Shown piece by piece: positions 1-8,811 of a stretch of 64,000 nucleotides of DNA. The stretch covers positions 62,001 to 126,000 of the forward strand of contig JAUXNX010000016.1 of assembly GCA_030682575.1 (NCBI GenBank), written 5' to 3'. The stretch comes from Gammaproteobacteria bacterium (GTDB lineage: Bacteria; Pseudomonadota; Gammaproteobacteria; Pseudomonadales; Pseudohongiellaceae). The translations under genes and the position numbers were made by a program. Under the pieces are notes generated by a model. That model had not been told where the DNA came from, ran no database searches, and saw nothing but the letters and a program-made list of their open reading frames with translations. The first letter of the stretch is position 1; every line of letters begins with the position of its first letter.

Positions 1-358
1 CACCATGGATATCGTGCAACTGCACGGTGGTCGCCCTGCGAATTTTCTGGATGTAGGTGGTGGCGCAACGAAGGAGCGGGTCACTGAGGCATTCAAGATC
101 ATCCTGTCCGACAAGAACGTCAAAGCCGTTCTCATCAACATCTTCGGTGGCATTGTCCGTTGTGACATGATTGCCGAAGGTATCATCGGCGCGGTGAGCG
201 AGGTAGGAGTTGTGGTACCAGTCGTTGTGCGACTGGAAGGGAACAACGCAGAACTGGGTCGCAAAGTGCTCGGCGACAGTGGATTGAATATTATCGCGGC
301 AAGCAGTCTCACTGACGCTGCAGAAAAAGTGGTAGCAGCTGCAGGAGGTGCCAAGTGA
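1..358 (+). CDS. sucC: Succinyl-CoA ligase (ADP-forming) subunit beta, C-terminal part
   Basis: The last 118 or so residues of the beta subunit of succinyl-CoA synthetase; the gene begins before the window. This subunit binds nucleotide and, with SucD, interconverts succinyl-CoA and succinate with substrate-level phosphorylation in the TCA cycle. The visible part is the ligase/CoA-binding-like domain, with the family stretches [11 protein letters not shown] and [10 protein letters not shown], and it ends in an alanine-rich tail. Its TGA overlaps the GTG start of sucD, which implies translational coupling. The ATG at position 5 is internal to the gene, not a start. Confidence 0.97.
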   Translation, partial: TMDIVQLHGGRPANFLDVGGGATKERVTEAFKIILSDKNVKAVLINIFGGIVRCDMIAEGIIGAVSEVGVVVPVVVRLEGNNAELGRKVLGDSGLNIIAASSLTDAAEKVVAAAGGAK

Positions 359-1227
359 GTATATTGTTAAGCAAGAACACCCGGGTAATTTGTCAGGGAT
401 TTACCGGATCACAGGGAACGTTTCACTCCGAGCAGGCCATTGCATACGGAACGAAAATGGTAGGGGGGGTAACTCCAGGCAAAGGGGGGCAAATTCATCT
501 TGGTCTACCTGTGTACAATACCGTAAAGGATGCAGTTCGGGAAACCGGAGCAGAAGCCTCTGTTATCTATGTTCCAGCGCCATTTTGCAAAGATTCTATT
601 CTTGAAGCGGCATTCGCAGGCATCAAACTAATCGTTTGCATCACCGAAGGCATTCCAACGCTCGATATGCTCGATGTTAAAGTGAAGTGCGACGAGCTAG
701 GAGTACGCCTGATCGGACCGAATTGCCCAGGTGTAATTACTCCTGGCGAATCCAAGATCGGTATCATGCCAGGTAATATTCACAAAATGGGCAAAGTTGG
801 AATTGTCTCCAGATCAGGAACTTTGACCTATGAAGCTGTCAAACAGACAACTGACTACGGCTTTGGCCAGTCTTCATGTGTCGGCATCGGCGGCGACCCC
901 ATTCCGGGATCAAACTTCATCGACATCCTGGCGCTGTTTGAAAAGGATGACCAGACTGAAGTCATAGTTATGATTGGCGAAATCGGCGGAACCGCAGAGG
1001 AAGAAGCCGCTACCTACATCAAAACCAATGTAAGCAAACCAGTGGTTTCCTATATCGCTGGAGTGACTGCGCCGGCAGGCAAAAGAATGGGGCATGCAGG
1101 AGCGATTATTTCAGGAGGAAAAGGCACTGCCGTGGAGAAATTTGCTGCCCTGCAGGATGCCGGTGTGAAAACTGTCAGAAGCCTTGCAGATATCGGCAAT
1201 GGCGTCAAAGAAATCACCGGTTGGTAA
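355..1227 (+). CDS. sucD: Succinyl-CoA ligase subunit alpha
   Basis: Alpha subunit (290 aa, the usual length) of succinyl-CoA synthetase. It carries the CoA-binding Rossmann domain, with [10 protein letters not shown] at residues 15-24, and the phosphohistidine: His247 in the motif [10 protein letters not shown], which is phosphorylated during catalysis. It starts at GTG, overlapping the sucC stop by 4 bp, so the two subunits are co-translated in stoichiometric amounts. No convincing terminator follows; only a 5-bp stem is seen just after the stop. A certain assignment. Confidence 0.98.
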   Translation: MSILLSKNTRVICQGFTGSQGTFHSEQAIAYGTKMVGGVTPGKGGQIHLGLPVYNTVKDAVRETGAEASVIYVPAPFCKDSILEAAFAGIKLIVCITEGIPTLDMLDVKVKCDELGVRLIGPNCPGVITPGESKIGIMPGNIHKMGKVGIVSRSGTLTYEAVKQTTDYGFGQSSCVGIGGDPIPGSNFIDILALFEKDDQTEVIVMIGEIGGTAEEEAATYIKTNVSKPVVSYIAGVTAPAGKRMGHAGAIISGGKGTAVEKFAALQDAGVKTVRSLADIGNGVKEITGW

Positions 1228-1615
1228 AGTAGCAAGGCTACAAACCCATTCGCTGATAATGGCATTTTGGGCATAAATTTTATGCGCCAAGAGGTTCTAA
1301 AAAACGGATGTAATGTGGTAGGCTTAATACAGAATTTGACATGGATTGTCGGATTTAGCATGAAAAACAACAATTTTGTCGGCATTAGTTACCAAGAATC
1401 CCATTTTTGTATTTTATGGGCAAAAAGGTAACAAGGTGTTGAGAAATTCGCGTGACGGAAAGAACTGCCAATCAGGCCTGAGTATGTCGTTTGCGGGCCT
1501 AAGCAGAAAAACAGGATTAGTTTCACTAAAACACAAGTTGTCGGGTTTGTTGCTTGCAGTTGAAAGCAGGCGCTTAGGCAGACTTAGATAGTTCAACACA
1601 ATAATAGGATGGCAC
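1228..1615. other. 388-bp intergenic region before the TonB operon
   Basis: No gene is supported here. Two short open frames overlap it on opposite strands, but neither has a ribosome site or protein-like composition. The region probably holds the end of the suc transcript and the promoter of the TonB-energiser operon. A TTGACA hexamer lies at 1335-1340, but no well-spaced -10 follows. I looked for a Fur box (GATAATGATAATCATTATC-like), as iron control is common for TonB systems, and found none convincing. Confidence 0.6.
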
Positions 1616-2407
1616 ATGAATAACCGTCGATTATATTACAAGGTTCTAGCTCCTTTCGCTTCGTTGATTGTAGCTGGCGTAACACAAGCTGCTGAGGTTG
1701 ATACAAGCATCATAGATCAAGCCTTGAATATCATAGATCAGCAAAACCAGGCCGCTGTTCAGTCGCAAGAAGCAATTACCAGGCTGTCCAACTCGGCCAG
1801 CACTGCCTTCGAAGAGTTCAAAATCGAGAATGACAACCTTGAGGCCATGCTGGTACTGAACGCCGGTTTGCGCAAACAAATTTCCATCCAGGAAGAGCAG
1901 GTAGCAACCATCCAGCAATCAATTACGGATGTTGCTATCGTGACTCAGGAAATGCCTCTCCTTATGTCCAAGATGCTTGCCAGTGTTGAGCAATTTGTGG
2001 AACTCGACTTGCCCTTCCAGGTAAACGAGAGACGTGCTCGATTAGCCTTTGCGCGCAATGCGATTGACAGCCCTGATGTTTCGGTTGCAGAAAAATTCAG
2101 ACAAATCCTGGTGCTATACCAAATTGAGAACAACTACGGCCGTACGCATGAAACATATCCGACAACTCTAACCATCGACGGTACAGAGCGTGATGTTGAT
2201 ATTCTGCGTGTGGGCAGAATTGCACTGGTGTACCAGACCAAGGACAGAACTCTAACCGGCATGTGGGACCAGCAAACCCGCCAGTGGGCTGAGCTTGACC
2301 CAGGTCAATATAGAACTGCAATTCAACGCGCCATCAGCGTGTCCAGCGGACTTGTATCACCTGCCATCATGGATATCCCAATTGTTGCACCGGAGTCAGT
2401 ACAGTGA
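1616..2407 (+). CDS. DUF3450 family periplasmic protein of a TonB2-type system
   Basis: A 263-residue exported protein matching the DUF3450 family, which in gammaproteobacteria is normally the first gene of TonB2/TtpC operons. Residues 1-25 form a Sec signal peptide (cleavage near TQA-AEV). About residues 35-115 are Gln/Glu-rich and predicted coiled coil, followed by a globular C-terminal half. The start has a good ribosome site (AGGA, 6 nt spacing). The stop overlaps the next gene's GTG. The molecular role is unknown; by context it is a periplasmic partner of the energising complex, perhaps contacting the coiled-coil part of the TtpC-like protein. Confidence 0.85.
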   Translation: MNNRRLYYKVLAPFASLIVAGVTQAAEVDTSIIDQALNIIDQQNQAAVQSQEAITRLSNSASTAFEEFKIENDNLEAMLVLNAGLRKQISIQEEQVATIQQSITDVAIVTQEMPLLMSKMLASVEQFVELDLPFQVNERRARLAFARNAIDSPDVSVAEKFRQILVLYQIENNYGRTHETYPTTLTIDGTERDVDILRVGRIALVYQTKDRTLTGMWDQQTRQWAELDPGQYRTAIQRAISVSSGLVSPAIMDIPIVAPESVQ

Positions 2408-3801
2408 AAAAAATAATTAAACTCGCAAGCATATCCGTGACTGGCCTGTTTTTGTCGGTATCGTCATCAGTATTTGCTCAACAGCAGCCAGCCAGTACTC
2501 TTGCCGAACTGCTTAGAAATGTGGAGCAGGATCGAGTTGTTCAATCGCAAGAGCATCGTGATCGCGAACAGCGATTCCAGCAGCAAGCGAATCAACAACA
2601 GCAAATTCTCCAGGAAACTCAAGCAAGAATAGCTCAAGAGGAAGCTCTGAATAGAGAATTGAATTCCACTTTTGACGCAAATCAACTTACCTTGACAGAG
2701 CGTCGTGCAGCTTTGCGAACAGCAAGAGCAAACTTGAACGAACTACTTGGTACTATTCAGGGCGTGGCAGGTGACTTCCGGGCGATATTCCAGAATTCAC
2801 TGATCAGCGCACAGTATGGAGGTCGTGAAGAGTTTCTGGACTCCTTTATCCAGCGTGTAGCCAGCGATACTGAACAGGTTCGTATCGATGAAATCGAACG
2901 CTTCTGGTTCTTCATGCAGCAAGAAATGGTCGAGTCAGGCAACGTTGTAAAGTACACCGATCTGGTCAGCCTCCCTTCAGGTGAACAAACCACCCGCACC
3001 ATCACGCGAATTGGTTCGTTCAACGCCATTTCTGATGGTGACTACCTCAGCTATACCGGTGCTATCGGGCATTTGCAGGTTCTTCCGCGTCAGCCCAGCG
3101 GCGACGTTGTTGCCCGTGCAGTTGCGCTTCAAAATGCAACCAGCGGGGTTTATCGTGTAGGTATTGATCCGACTGGCGCCCTTGGCGGCAGCATGATGGC
3201 AAACCTGATCAACTTCCCTACAGCATCGGAACAGGTACGTGACAACTCCGGAGAGATCGGATTCATGATCATTGGGCTTGGCGTAATCGCTGTCATTGTT
3301 GCCCTGTACAGAACATTTGTACTGACAATTGTGGCTGCGAAAGTAAACTCTCAGGTCAAATCTGATAAAGCCAACAAGAATAACCCATTGGGTCGAGTTC
3401 TGCTGGTAGCCGAATCAAATCCAAATGCTGACACAGAGACTCTTGAGCTTAAATTGGGTGAAGCGATTCTTCAGGAAACACCAGCTCTTGAACGTTACCT
3501 GACGCTGATCAAGATCATCTCTACGATAGCACCTCTAATGGGGCTGCTCGGTACAGTGACCGGTATGATCGCAGTATTCCAGCAGATTACCGTATACGGC
3601 GCCGGTGATCCGACAATCATGGCTGGTGGTATCTCCATGGCTCTTATGACAACTGTACTCGGTATCTGCGCGGCAATTCCTGCGATCCTGATGCACAGCT
3701 GGGTCAAGAGCAAGAGTGACCGCATCATTCACATAATGGAAGAACAGGCTACCGGTATTATCGCGAGAAAAGCCGAAGCCGAATCCAAAACTAAAGCGTA
3801 A
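2404..3801 (+). CDS. TtpC-like MotA/TolQ/ExbB proton channel protein with N-terminal extension
   Basis: A 465-residue protein resembling TtpC of the Vibrio TonB2 system. It has a signal peptide (residues 1-25), a long Gln-rich coiled-coil periplasmic region (about 40-130), a middle domain, a membrane segment near 290-310, and a C-terminal MotA/TolQ/ExbB channel domain (about 365-440) with the family stretch APLMGLLGTVTGMI. Known role of the family: it joins ExbB/ExbD/TonB to energise outer-membrane transporters with proton-motive force. It starts at GTG overlapping the DUF3450 stop by 4 bp. Being twice the length of normal ExbB and carrying an exported N-terminus is normal for TtpC. Confidence 0.9.
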   Translation: MKKIIKLASISVTGLFLSVSSSVFAQQQPASTLAELLRNVEQDRVVQSQEHRDREQRFQQQANQQQQILQETQARIAQEEALNRELNSTFDANQLTLTERRAALRTARANLNELLGTIQGVAGDFRAIFQNSLISAQYGGREEFLDSFIQRVASDTEQVRIDEIERFWFFMQQEMVESGNVVKYTDLVSLPSGEQTTRTITRIGSFNAISDGDYLSYTGAIGHLQVLPRQPSGDVVARAVALQNATSGVYRVGIDPTGALGGSMMANLINFPTASEQVRDNSGEIGFMIIGLGVIAVIVALYRTFVLTIVAAKVNSQVKSDKANKNNPLGRVLLVAESNPNADTETLELKLGEAILQETPALERYLTLIKIISTIAPLMGLLGTVTGMIAVFQQITVYGAGDPTIMAGGISMALMTTVLGICAAIPAILMHSWVKSKSDRIIHIMEEQATGIIARKAEAESKTKA

Positions 3802-3820
3802 GCTTACGGGGATTTTCGTT

Positions 3821-4351
3821 ATGTATTTCGCTCTTATGGATATGTACGACGCCATTAACGAATTCATGAATCGGGGCGGGGGCGTGTTGTGGGTAATAGC
3901 CACGCTCCTGCTGGTCAAGTTTTCGCTGATATTTGATCGGTTGTGGTACCTGTACTCCACTCATGCGAAACGAGTTAAGCATACCCTCGCTGCATGGAAC
4001 GGTAGAACTGACAAGAGATCCTGGAGAGCCAGACAGATTCGACAGATGATGATTTCCGAAATATCGCTTGATCTTCGCTCCACTATGCCGATCATCGAAT
4101 CTCTAGTCGTCGTTTGCCCATTACTTGGCCTTCTCGGAACGGTAACGGGCATGATCGAGGTCTTCTTTGTCATGGCACTGACTGGCGGTGGGGATGCTAA
4201 ATCCATGGCCGGAGGTGTATCCAAGGCAACGATTCCAACCATGGCAGGCATGGTGGGAGCGCTGTCTGGGATCTTTGCATCCAACTGGCTCAAGCATAAA
4301 ATGGATCGCGAATTGGAACTTTTAGAAGATCATTTGGCTCTCAATAATTAA
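3821..4351 (+). CDS. exbB: ExbB-type proton channel subunit
   Basis: A 176-residue MotA/TolQ/ExbB family protein with three predicted membrane segments (about 18-40, 90-115 and 135-160) and the family stretch PLLGLLGTVTGMIEVF. It forms the proton channel with ExbD and stabilises TonB. It is the second ExbB-like gene of the operon and has the length typical of ExbB2. It starts 19 bp after the TtpC-like gene. ATG at 3836 is an alternative start that would remove only five residues. Confidence 0.92.
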   Translation: MYFALMDMYDAINEFMNRGGGVLWVIATLLLVKFSLIFDRLWYLYSTHAKRVKHTLAAWNGRTDKRSWRARQIRQMMISEISLDLRSTMPIIESLVVVCPLLGLLGTVTGMIEVFFVMALTGGGDAKSMAGGVSKATIPTMAGMVGALSGIFASNWLKHKMDRELELLEDHLALNN

Positions 4352-4372
4352 ACACGAACTAAAGGCATAATA

Positions 4373-4780
4373 ATGAAAAGTGGTTTAATGAAGAAAAGAG
4401 ATGGCGACGGCCCGGGTGAGATTGACCTTACACCCATGCTGGATGTTGTGTTCATCCTATTGATCTTCTTCATCGTAACCTCTGTTTTCGTGACAGAGGC
4501 CGGTGTAGAGGTCAACAAGCCCGAAGCATCAACGGCAGAACCAAGATCGAAGGATCTAATCCTGATCGCGGTAACACCGAACGGAGAAATCTGGATTGAT
4601 GGTGAACCTGTCGACCCACGTTTCGTGCGGGCCAGGTTTGAATTACGTCTTGCTGAATCTCCCAACTCGTCTGTAGTTATCCAGGGTGACCGGGCAGCTA
4701 CAAACGAGCACGTCATGACAATATTGCGTGCGGCGAGAGATGCGGAAATCGCTAGCGTTTCAATCTCAACGGAGGCATAA
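4373..4780 (+). CDS. exbD: Biopolymer transport protein ExbD
   Basis: A 135-residue ExbD/TolR family protein. A short cytoplasmic N-terminus is followed by one membrane helix (about 24-46) that begins with the conserved aspartate Asp24 in IDLTPMLDVVF, the residue needed for proton translocation in this family. The rest is a small periplasmic domain. The gene lies between exbB and tonB with 3-21 bp gaps, so co-expression and assembly as one complex are expected. Confidence 0.95.
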   Translation: MKSGLMKKRDGDGPGEIDLTPMLDVVFILLIFFIVTSVFVTEAGVEVNKPEASTAEPRSKDLILIAVTPNGEIWIDGEPVDPRFVRARFELRLAESPNSSVVIQGDRAATNEHVMTILRAARDAEIASVSISTEA

Positions 4781-4783
4781 ACT

Positions 4784-5398
4784 ATGATCGCAATTAGATG
4801 GGTTATCTCAATGGCACTCGCTTTGCTGATCACGCTGGTGTTGTTCTACGTGATGCAGGCATTGATTGCTACTGGTACACAACTGGAACAACGCGTCAAC
4901 GTGGTAAAGATTGTCGATGCCACAATGCCTGAGATCGAAATGGAAGTGGTGAGAGAAGTTGAGAAACCACAGCCAATCGAACAGCTGGATACGCCACCAC
5001 CTGATGTTCCAGACAGACAGCTTAATATGGACTCCGGTCCAAGCTTGGCCATTGAACGCGCTTCTGTCAGCATTGATGCGGATCTATCTATCGGTGGCGC
5101 CAGCATCTCCATCACTGATGGAGAAATGCTTCCACTCGTTAACGTAACACCGACATACCCCACTCGCGCTGCTTCGCGTGGCATTGAAGGATGGTGCCAG
5201 GTGAGTTTCACGGTAACTGAAACTGGTGGTGTACGTGACGTCATCGTGGTTGATGCTGAACCTGCAGGCATTTTTGACACCTCGTCCATCAGAGCCGCTG
5301 AGCGCTTCAAGTTCCAGCCAAAAGTGGTGGACGGGCAGGGTGTTGCAGTACCCAACGTACAGTATGTTTTTCGCTATCAACTGGAAGGTGATCAGTGA
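4784..5398 (+). CDS. tonB: TonB family energy-transducing protein
   Basis: A 204-residue TonB-family protein: N-terminal membrane anchor (about 6-30), a short proline/acidic periplasmic linker, and a C-terminal TonB_C domain (about 115-200) containing YPTRAASRGIEGWCQVSFTV and ending FRYQLEGD. It is shorter than E. coli TonB and lacks its long Pro-Lys/Pro-Glu repeats, as is usual for TonB2 proteins working with a TtpC partner. It transmits energy from ExbBD to outer-membrane receptors, but no receptor gene is nearby. The stop overlaps the TPR gene start (TGATG). Confidence 0.92.
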   Translation: MIAIRWVISMALALLITLVLFYVMQALIATGTQLEQRVNVVKIVDATMPEIEMEVVREVEKPQPIEQLDTPPPDVPDRQLNMDSGPSLAIERASVSIDADLSIGGASISITDGEMLPLVNVTPTYPTRAASRGIEGWCQVSFTVTETGGVRDVIVVDAEPAGIFDTSSIRAAERFKFQPKVVDGQGVAVPNVQYVFRYQLEGDQ

Positions 5399-6759
5399 TG
5401 CTTAAGCTATTCAAACGCAAGAGCCTGACTAGAGATGTAGTCTCTGCGCTTGCCATGGCAGGTGTAATTGCAAGCGCCTCTATGTACTCATTGGCCGCCC
5501 GAGCGGCTGAAGAGCCTAGCGGCCCCAGAGCCCCGCCCCCAACTCGTACTTCTGATGTACTTACAGAGCGTGTGTTCAGACAGGTATCTGACATTCAAGC
5601 ACTGATGAGTCCGGAAGATGCAACGGTAGAGCCGAATTATGCCAGAGCGAAAGTTCTGCTTGATGAGTTGTATGAGCGTTACGACAGACTCAATGACTTC
5701 GAGAAGTCAACGGTTCTCAACTTCTACACGAACTATTACCTGAACACCGATAATATTCCGGAAGCGTTGAGAATATTTGAGCAGATTCTGACTATTGAAA
5801 ATTTGCGTATCGAGTCAAGGCAGCGTGCACTGATGGCACTTGGCCAACTCTACATGGGGGAAGAACGTTTCCAGGAAGCGATTGATGCCTTCAACCGCTG
5901 GAGGGATATTTCGGACGTGGAAAACGAGAACGTTTACCTCGGCTTGGCAAACTCTCACTACAATCTGGCCCAGTACAATGAGGCAATTCCGTATCTGATT
6001 AATCACATGGATTTGCTGTTGGCAAATGGAAGAACCATAGCGAAGAATATTTACGGTCTTCTCAACCTTATGTACATCGAGCTCGAAGACTATGTGAATG
6101 CTGAACGCATCACCAAACAAATGGTGACGCTGTTTGACGAGCCAAGCGACTGGCGCAATCTGTCGGCAATTTACGGCTATCTCGACAATGACAAGAAGCG
6201 CATTGAGACCCTTTCGGTCACATTCGCAAAAGGATACATGGAGAATGAGTCCGAGTATCTCAATCTTGCTCAATCACTCGCCGGAATCGATGCTGCCTAT
6301 AAGGGCGCCCGAGTACTGGCAAGAGGCTTCGAGTTAGGCATTGTGGAAGAGAATGAATCCAACTTGCAGAAACTGGTGCAGATGTATCTTCTGGCAAATG
6401 AGTACGAAATGGCTCTCGCTCCTGCAATCAAGGCCGCAGAACTAGGCGAGACAGGCGCTTCTTACGACCAGTTGGGCTACATCTACTACATGATGCATGA
6501 TTATCAAAATGCCGCTGACTCCATCCGTAAAGCGTTGGAACGAGGTGGACTCAGTAATGCAGGAGATGCACAGCTGTTTCTAGCACGTGCTCTTGTGGAG
6601 CTTGATCAATTCGATGAAGCAGCGGCGGCTGCCCGTCGCGCGCAGGATCTCGGAGAGACCTCAGCCAGGACCTTCCTGACCTTTATTGAGAACAGCAGAG
6701 CTCGCTTTGAGAACCTGAAGATGCGCAAGGAAGATGCGATCGAATTTTATCGTTCCTGA
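5398..6759 (+). CDS. TPR-repeat protein at the end of the TonB operon
   Basis: A protein of about 453 residues with an N-terminal signal-like hydrophobic stretch (VSALAMAGVIASASMYSLAA, cleavage near ARA-AEE) followed by tetratricopeptide repeats over most of its length. Repeats such as ALRIFEQIL, AIDAFNRWRDI and AADSIRKALERGG can be seen. TPR proteins commonly close TtpC/TonB2 operons; a role as a periplasmic scaffold for the energiser is inferred, not shown. ATG at 5398 is preferred over the overlapping GTG at 5395. A strong terminator follows. Confidence 0.88.
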   Translation: MLKLFKRKSLTRDVVSALAMAGVIASASMYSLAARAAEEPSGPRAPPPTRTSDVLTERVFRQVSDIQALMSPEDATVEPNYARAKVLLDELYERYDRLNDFEKSTVLNFYTNYYLNTDNIPEALRIFEQILTIENLRIESRQRALMALGQLYMGEERFQEAIDAFNRWRDISDVENENVYLGLANSHYNLAQYNEAIPYLINHMDLLLANGRTIAKNIYGLLNLMYIELEDYVNAERITKQMVTLFDEPSDWRNLSAIYGYLDNDKKRIETLSVTFAKGYMENESEYLNLAQSLAGIDAAYKGARVLARGFELGIVEENESNLQKLVQMYLLANEYEMALAPAIKAAELGETGASYDQLGYIYYMMHDYQNAADSIRKALERGGLSNAGDAQLFLARALVELDQFDEAAAAARRAQDLGETSARTFLTFIENSRARFENLKMRKEDAIEFYRS

Positions 6760-6770
6760 ATCTCTCGCTG

Positions 6771-6799
6771 CTTGAAATTGGGGACTGAAAACCCCATAA
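6771..6799 (+). promoter_or_regulatory. Sigma-32 (heat-shock) promoter for htpG
   Basis: CTTGAAA at 6771-6777, a 14-nt spacer, then CCCCATAA at 6792-6799. This is almost exactly the sigma-32 consensus (CTTGAAA, 11-16 nt, CCCCATNT), and it stands before a classic heat-shock gene. The expected start of transcription, about 6805-6808, lies inside the left arm of the downstream terminator hairpin (see findings). Confidence 0.8.
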
Positions 6800-6801
6800 A
6801 G

Positions 6802-6838
6802 ACCCAGCCACTCACAAGGTGGCTGGGTTTTTTATTTT
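6802..6838 (+). terminator. Rho-independent terminator of the TonB operon
   Basis: A perfect 10-bp stem, ACCCAGCCAC (6802-6811) pairing with GTGGCTGGGT (6819-6828), with a 7-nt loop, runs directly into a T-rich tail (TTTTTATTTT). It lies 43 bp after the TPR gene and 26 bp before htpG. Confidence 0.9.
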
Positions 6839-6863
6839 CCAGGATATTCCAGGGGCTGTGCTG

Positions 6864-8774
6864 ATGACGACTGAAACAAAGCAGGAAACACGTGGATTCG
6901 AAACTGAAGCCAAACAACTACTTCACCTGATGATCCATTCCCTTTATAGCAACAAGGAAGTGTTCCTCCGCGAGCTGATTTCCAACGCTTCCGATGCTGC
7001 AGACAAACTTCGCTTCGAAGCTCTCTCGAAGCCAGAGCTCTATGAATCCGACTCACAGTTGAAAGTGCAGGTAGACTTCGACAAGGAAACCGGCACTGTC
7101 ACGATTTCCGACAATGGCATAGGGATGACTCGTGAAGAAGTTATCAGCAACCTGGGCACCATCGCCAAATCAGGTACAGCCCAGTTCCTCTCCAGTCTAT
7201 CCGGGGATCAGAAAAAAGACTCTCAGCTGATTGGACAATTCGGAGTCGGTTTCTATTCCGCTTTCATTGTGGCGTCCAATGTGGAGGTACTGACTCGAAG
7301 GGCTGGCACAGCTCTTGGTGATGCGGTTCGTTGGACATCTCAGGGGGAAGCCGAGTACACCATCGAGAATGCGGAAAAAAAAGAGCGTGGAACCACCATC
7401 ATCCTGCATCTGCGAAAAGAGGAAAGTGACTTCGCAGATTATTACCGCCTCAAGAACATAGTGAAGAAATATGCTGACCACATTTCCATTCCCGTCCTCA
7501 TGCCCAAGCAGGACTACGAGGAGAAGTCAGACAAGGACGCGACAAGTGCGATCGAGTATGAGGCAATCAACGCGGCTCAGGCTCTGTGGACGCGCTCGCG
7601 CAGCGACATCAAGGAGGACGAATACGTCGAGTTCTACAAGCATATTTCTCACGATTACGAGAAACCATTGAGTTGGAGCCACAACAGAGTCGAAGGGAAG
7701 CTTGAGTATACCGGCCTGCTCTATGTGCCGGGAAAGGCGCCATATGACCTGTGGAATCGTGATGGGGCTCGAGGATTGAAACTATATGTGCAGCGAGTGT
7801 TCATCATGGATGACGCTGAGCAGTTCATGCCCCTGTACTTGAGATTCATCAAAGGCGTGGTGGACTCCAACGACATTTCTCTGAATGTGTCCCGTGAGAT
7901 ACTGCAGAAGGATCCAGTGGTTGACTCAATGAGAAGTGCGCTGACCAAGAAGGCGCTGGAAATGCTGACCCGGTTGAAAAAGGACGAACCTGAAAAGTAT
8001 GCGAAATTCTGGACTGAGTTCGGACAAGTTCTAAAGGAAGGACCAGGTGAAGATTTTGCAAACAAGGAAAAGATAGCCAGTTTGCTGCTGTTTGCATCTA
8101 CTCATGAGAATTCGACTGAGCAAAAACAAAGCCTGCCCGACTATGTTGCACGCATGCAACCGGATCAGGAGAAAATCTATTACGTTATCGCCGACTCAGC
8201 GAATGCGGCCAGAAATAGTCCCCATCTGGAGATTTTCAGGAAGAAAGGCATTGAAGTACTCCTATTATCGGATCGCATTGACGAGTGGTTGATGAGTCAT
8301 CTGCACGAGTTTGACGACAAACCTTTCCAGGATATCGCCCGCGGCTCTCTGGATCTCGGCAAACTTGAGGATGAAACCGAAAAGGAGAAGCACGAAGAAA
8401 CAGAGAAGAAATTCGAGTCCCTTACAACCAGAATCAAGAACTACCTGGCTGCTGCTGTCAAGGAGGTTCGAATTACACATCGCCTGACAGATTCTCCTGC
8501 CTGCTTGGTGATTGACGAGGACGACATGGGAGCACAAATGCGCCGTATCATGGAAGCTGCAGGTCAGACACCCCCAGAGAGCAAGCCCAACTTTGAAATC
8601 AATCCGGAACACCCACTGATTGCAAAACTGGATATGGAGAAGGATGAGGATCGCTTTGGAGATCTGATTTCGGTGTTGTTCGATCAGGCGAGTCTGGCAG
8701 AGGGGCGACAACTCAAGGATCCAGGCAACTTCACCCGACGACTCAACAAGCTCTTGCTTGAGCTCTGCGACTGA
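6864..8774 (+). CDS. htpG: Molecular chaperone HtpG (Hsp90)
   Basis: 636-residue bacterial Hsp90. The N-terminal GHKL ATPase domain has [23 protein letters not shown]-like sequence, DNGIGM near residue 90 and [11 protein letters not shown] near 130. The middle domain and C-terminal dimerisation domain are complete, and, as expected for bacteria, there is no cytosolic-Hsp90 MEEVD tail. It refolds or holds client proteins in an ATP-driven clamp cycle. An open frame extends upstream to 6819, but ATG 6864 has an AGGGG ribosome site and matches the family N-terminus; the extra 15 codons would come from the terminator. Heat control is indicated by the sigma-32 promoter. Confidence 0.97.
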   Translation: MTTETKQETRGFETEAKQLLHLMIHSLYSNKEVFLRELISNASDAADKLRFEALSKPELYESDSQLKVQVDFDKETGTVTISDNGIGMTREEVISNLGTIAKSGTAQFLSSLSGDQKKDSQLIGQFGVGFYSAFIVASNVEVLTRRAGTALGDAVRWTSQGEAEYTIENAEKKERGTTIILHLRKEESDFADYYRLKNIVKKYADHISIPVLMPKQDYEEKSDKDATSAIEYEAINAAQALWTRSRSDIKEDEYVEFYKHISHDYEKPLSWSHNRVEGKLEYTGLLYVPGKAPYDLWNRDGARGLKLYVQRVFIMDDAEQFMPLYLRFIKGVVDSNDISLNVSREILQKDPVVDSMRSALTKKALEMLTRLKKDEPEKYAKFWTEFGQVLKEGPGEDFANKEKIASLLLFASTHENSTEQKQSLPDYVARMQPDQEKIYYVIADSANAARNSPHLEIFRKKGIEVLLLSDRIDEWLMSHLHEFDDKPFQDIARGSLDLGKLEDETEKEKHEETEKKFESLTTRIKNYLAAAVKEVRITHRLTDSPACLVIDEDDMGAQMRRIMEAAGQTPPESKPNFEINPEHPLIAKLDMEKDEDRFGDLISVLFDQASLAEGRQLKDPGNFTRRLNKLLLELCD

Positions 8775-8780
8775 GACATA

Positions 8781-8809
8781 CGGTGGTCGGCGATTTTCGC
8801 CGATCACCG
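8781..8809. terminator. Stem-loop between convergent htpG and argS
   Basis: 13-bp arms CGGTGGTCGGCGA (8781-8793) and TCGCCGATCACCG (8797-8809) with a 3-nt loop and a single non-Watson-Crick position, which is a G-U pair in the htpG transcript and an A-C mismatch in the argS transcript. It fills the short gap between two convergent genes, so a terminator or 3'-end stabilising role is likely. There is no T-tract on either side, so intrinsic termination is uncertain. Confidence 0.5.
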
Positions 8810-8811
8810 CC

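Noticed and set aside
1229-1241. GTAGC-AAG-GCTAC stem just after sucD
   Set aside because: Only 5 bp with a 3-nt loop and no T-tract; too weak to call a terminator.
1376-1591. 71-codon frame before the TonB operon
   Set aside because: No ribosome site and no protein-like composition; overlapped by an equally long antisense frame.
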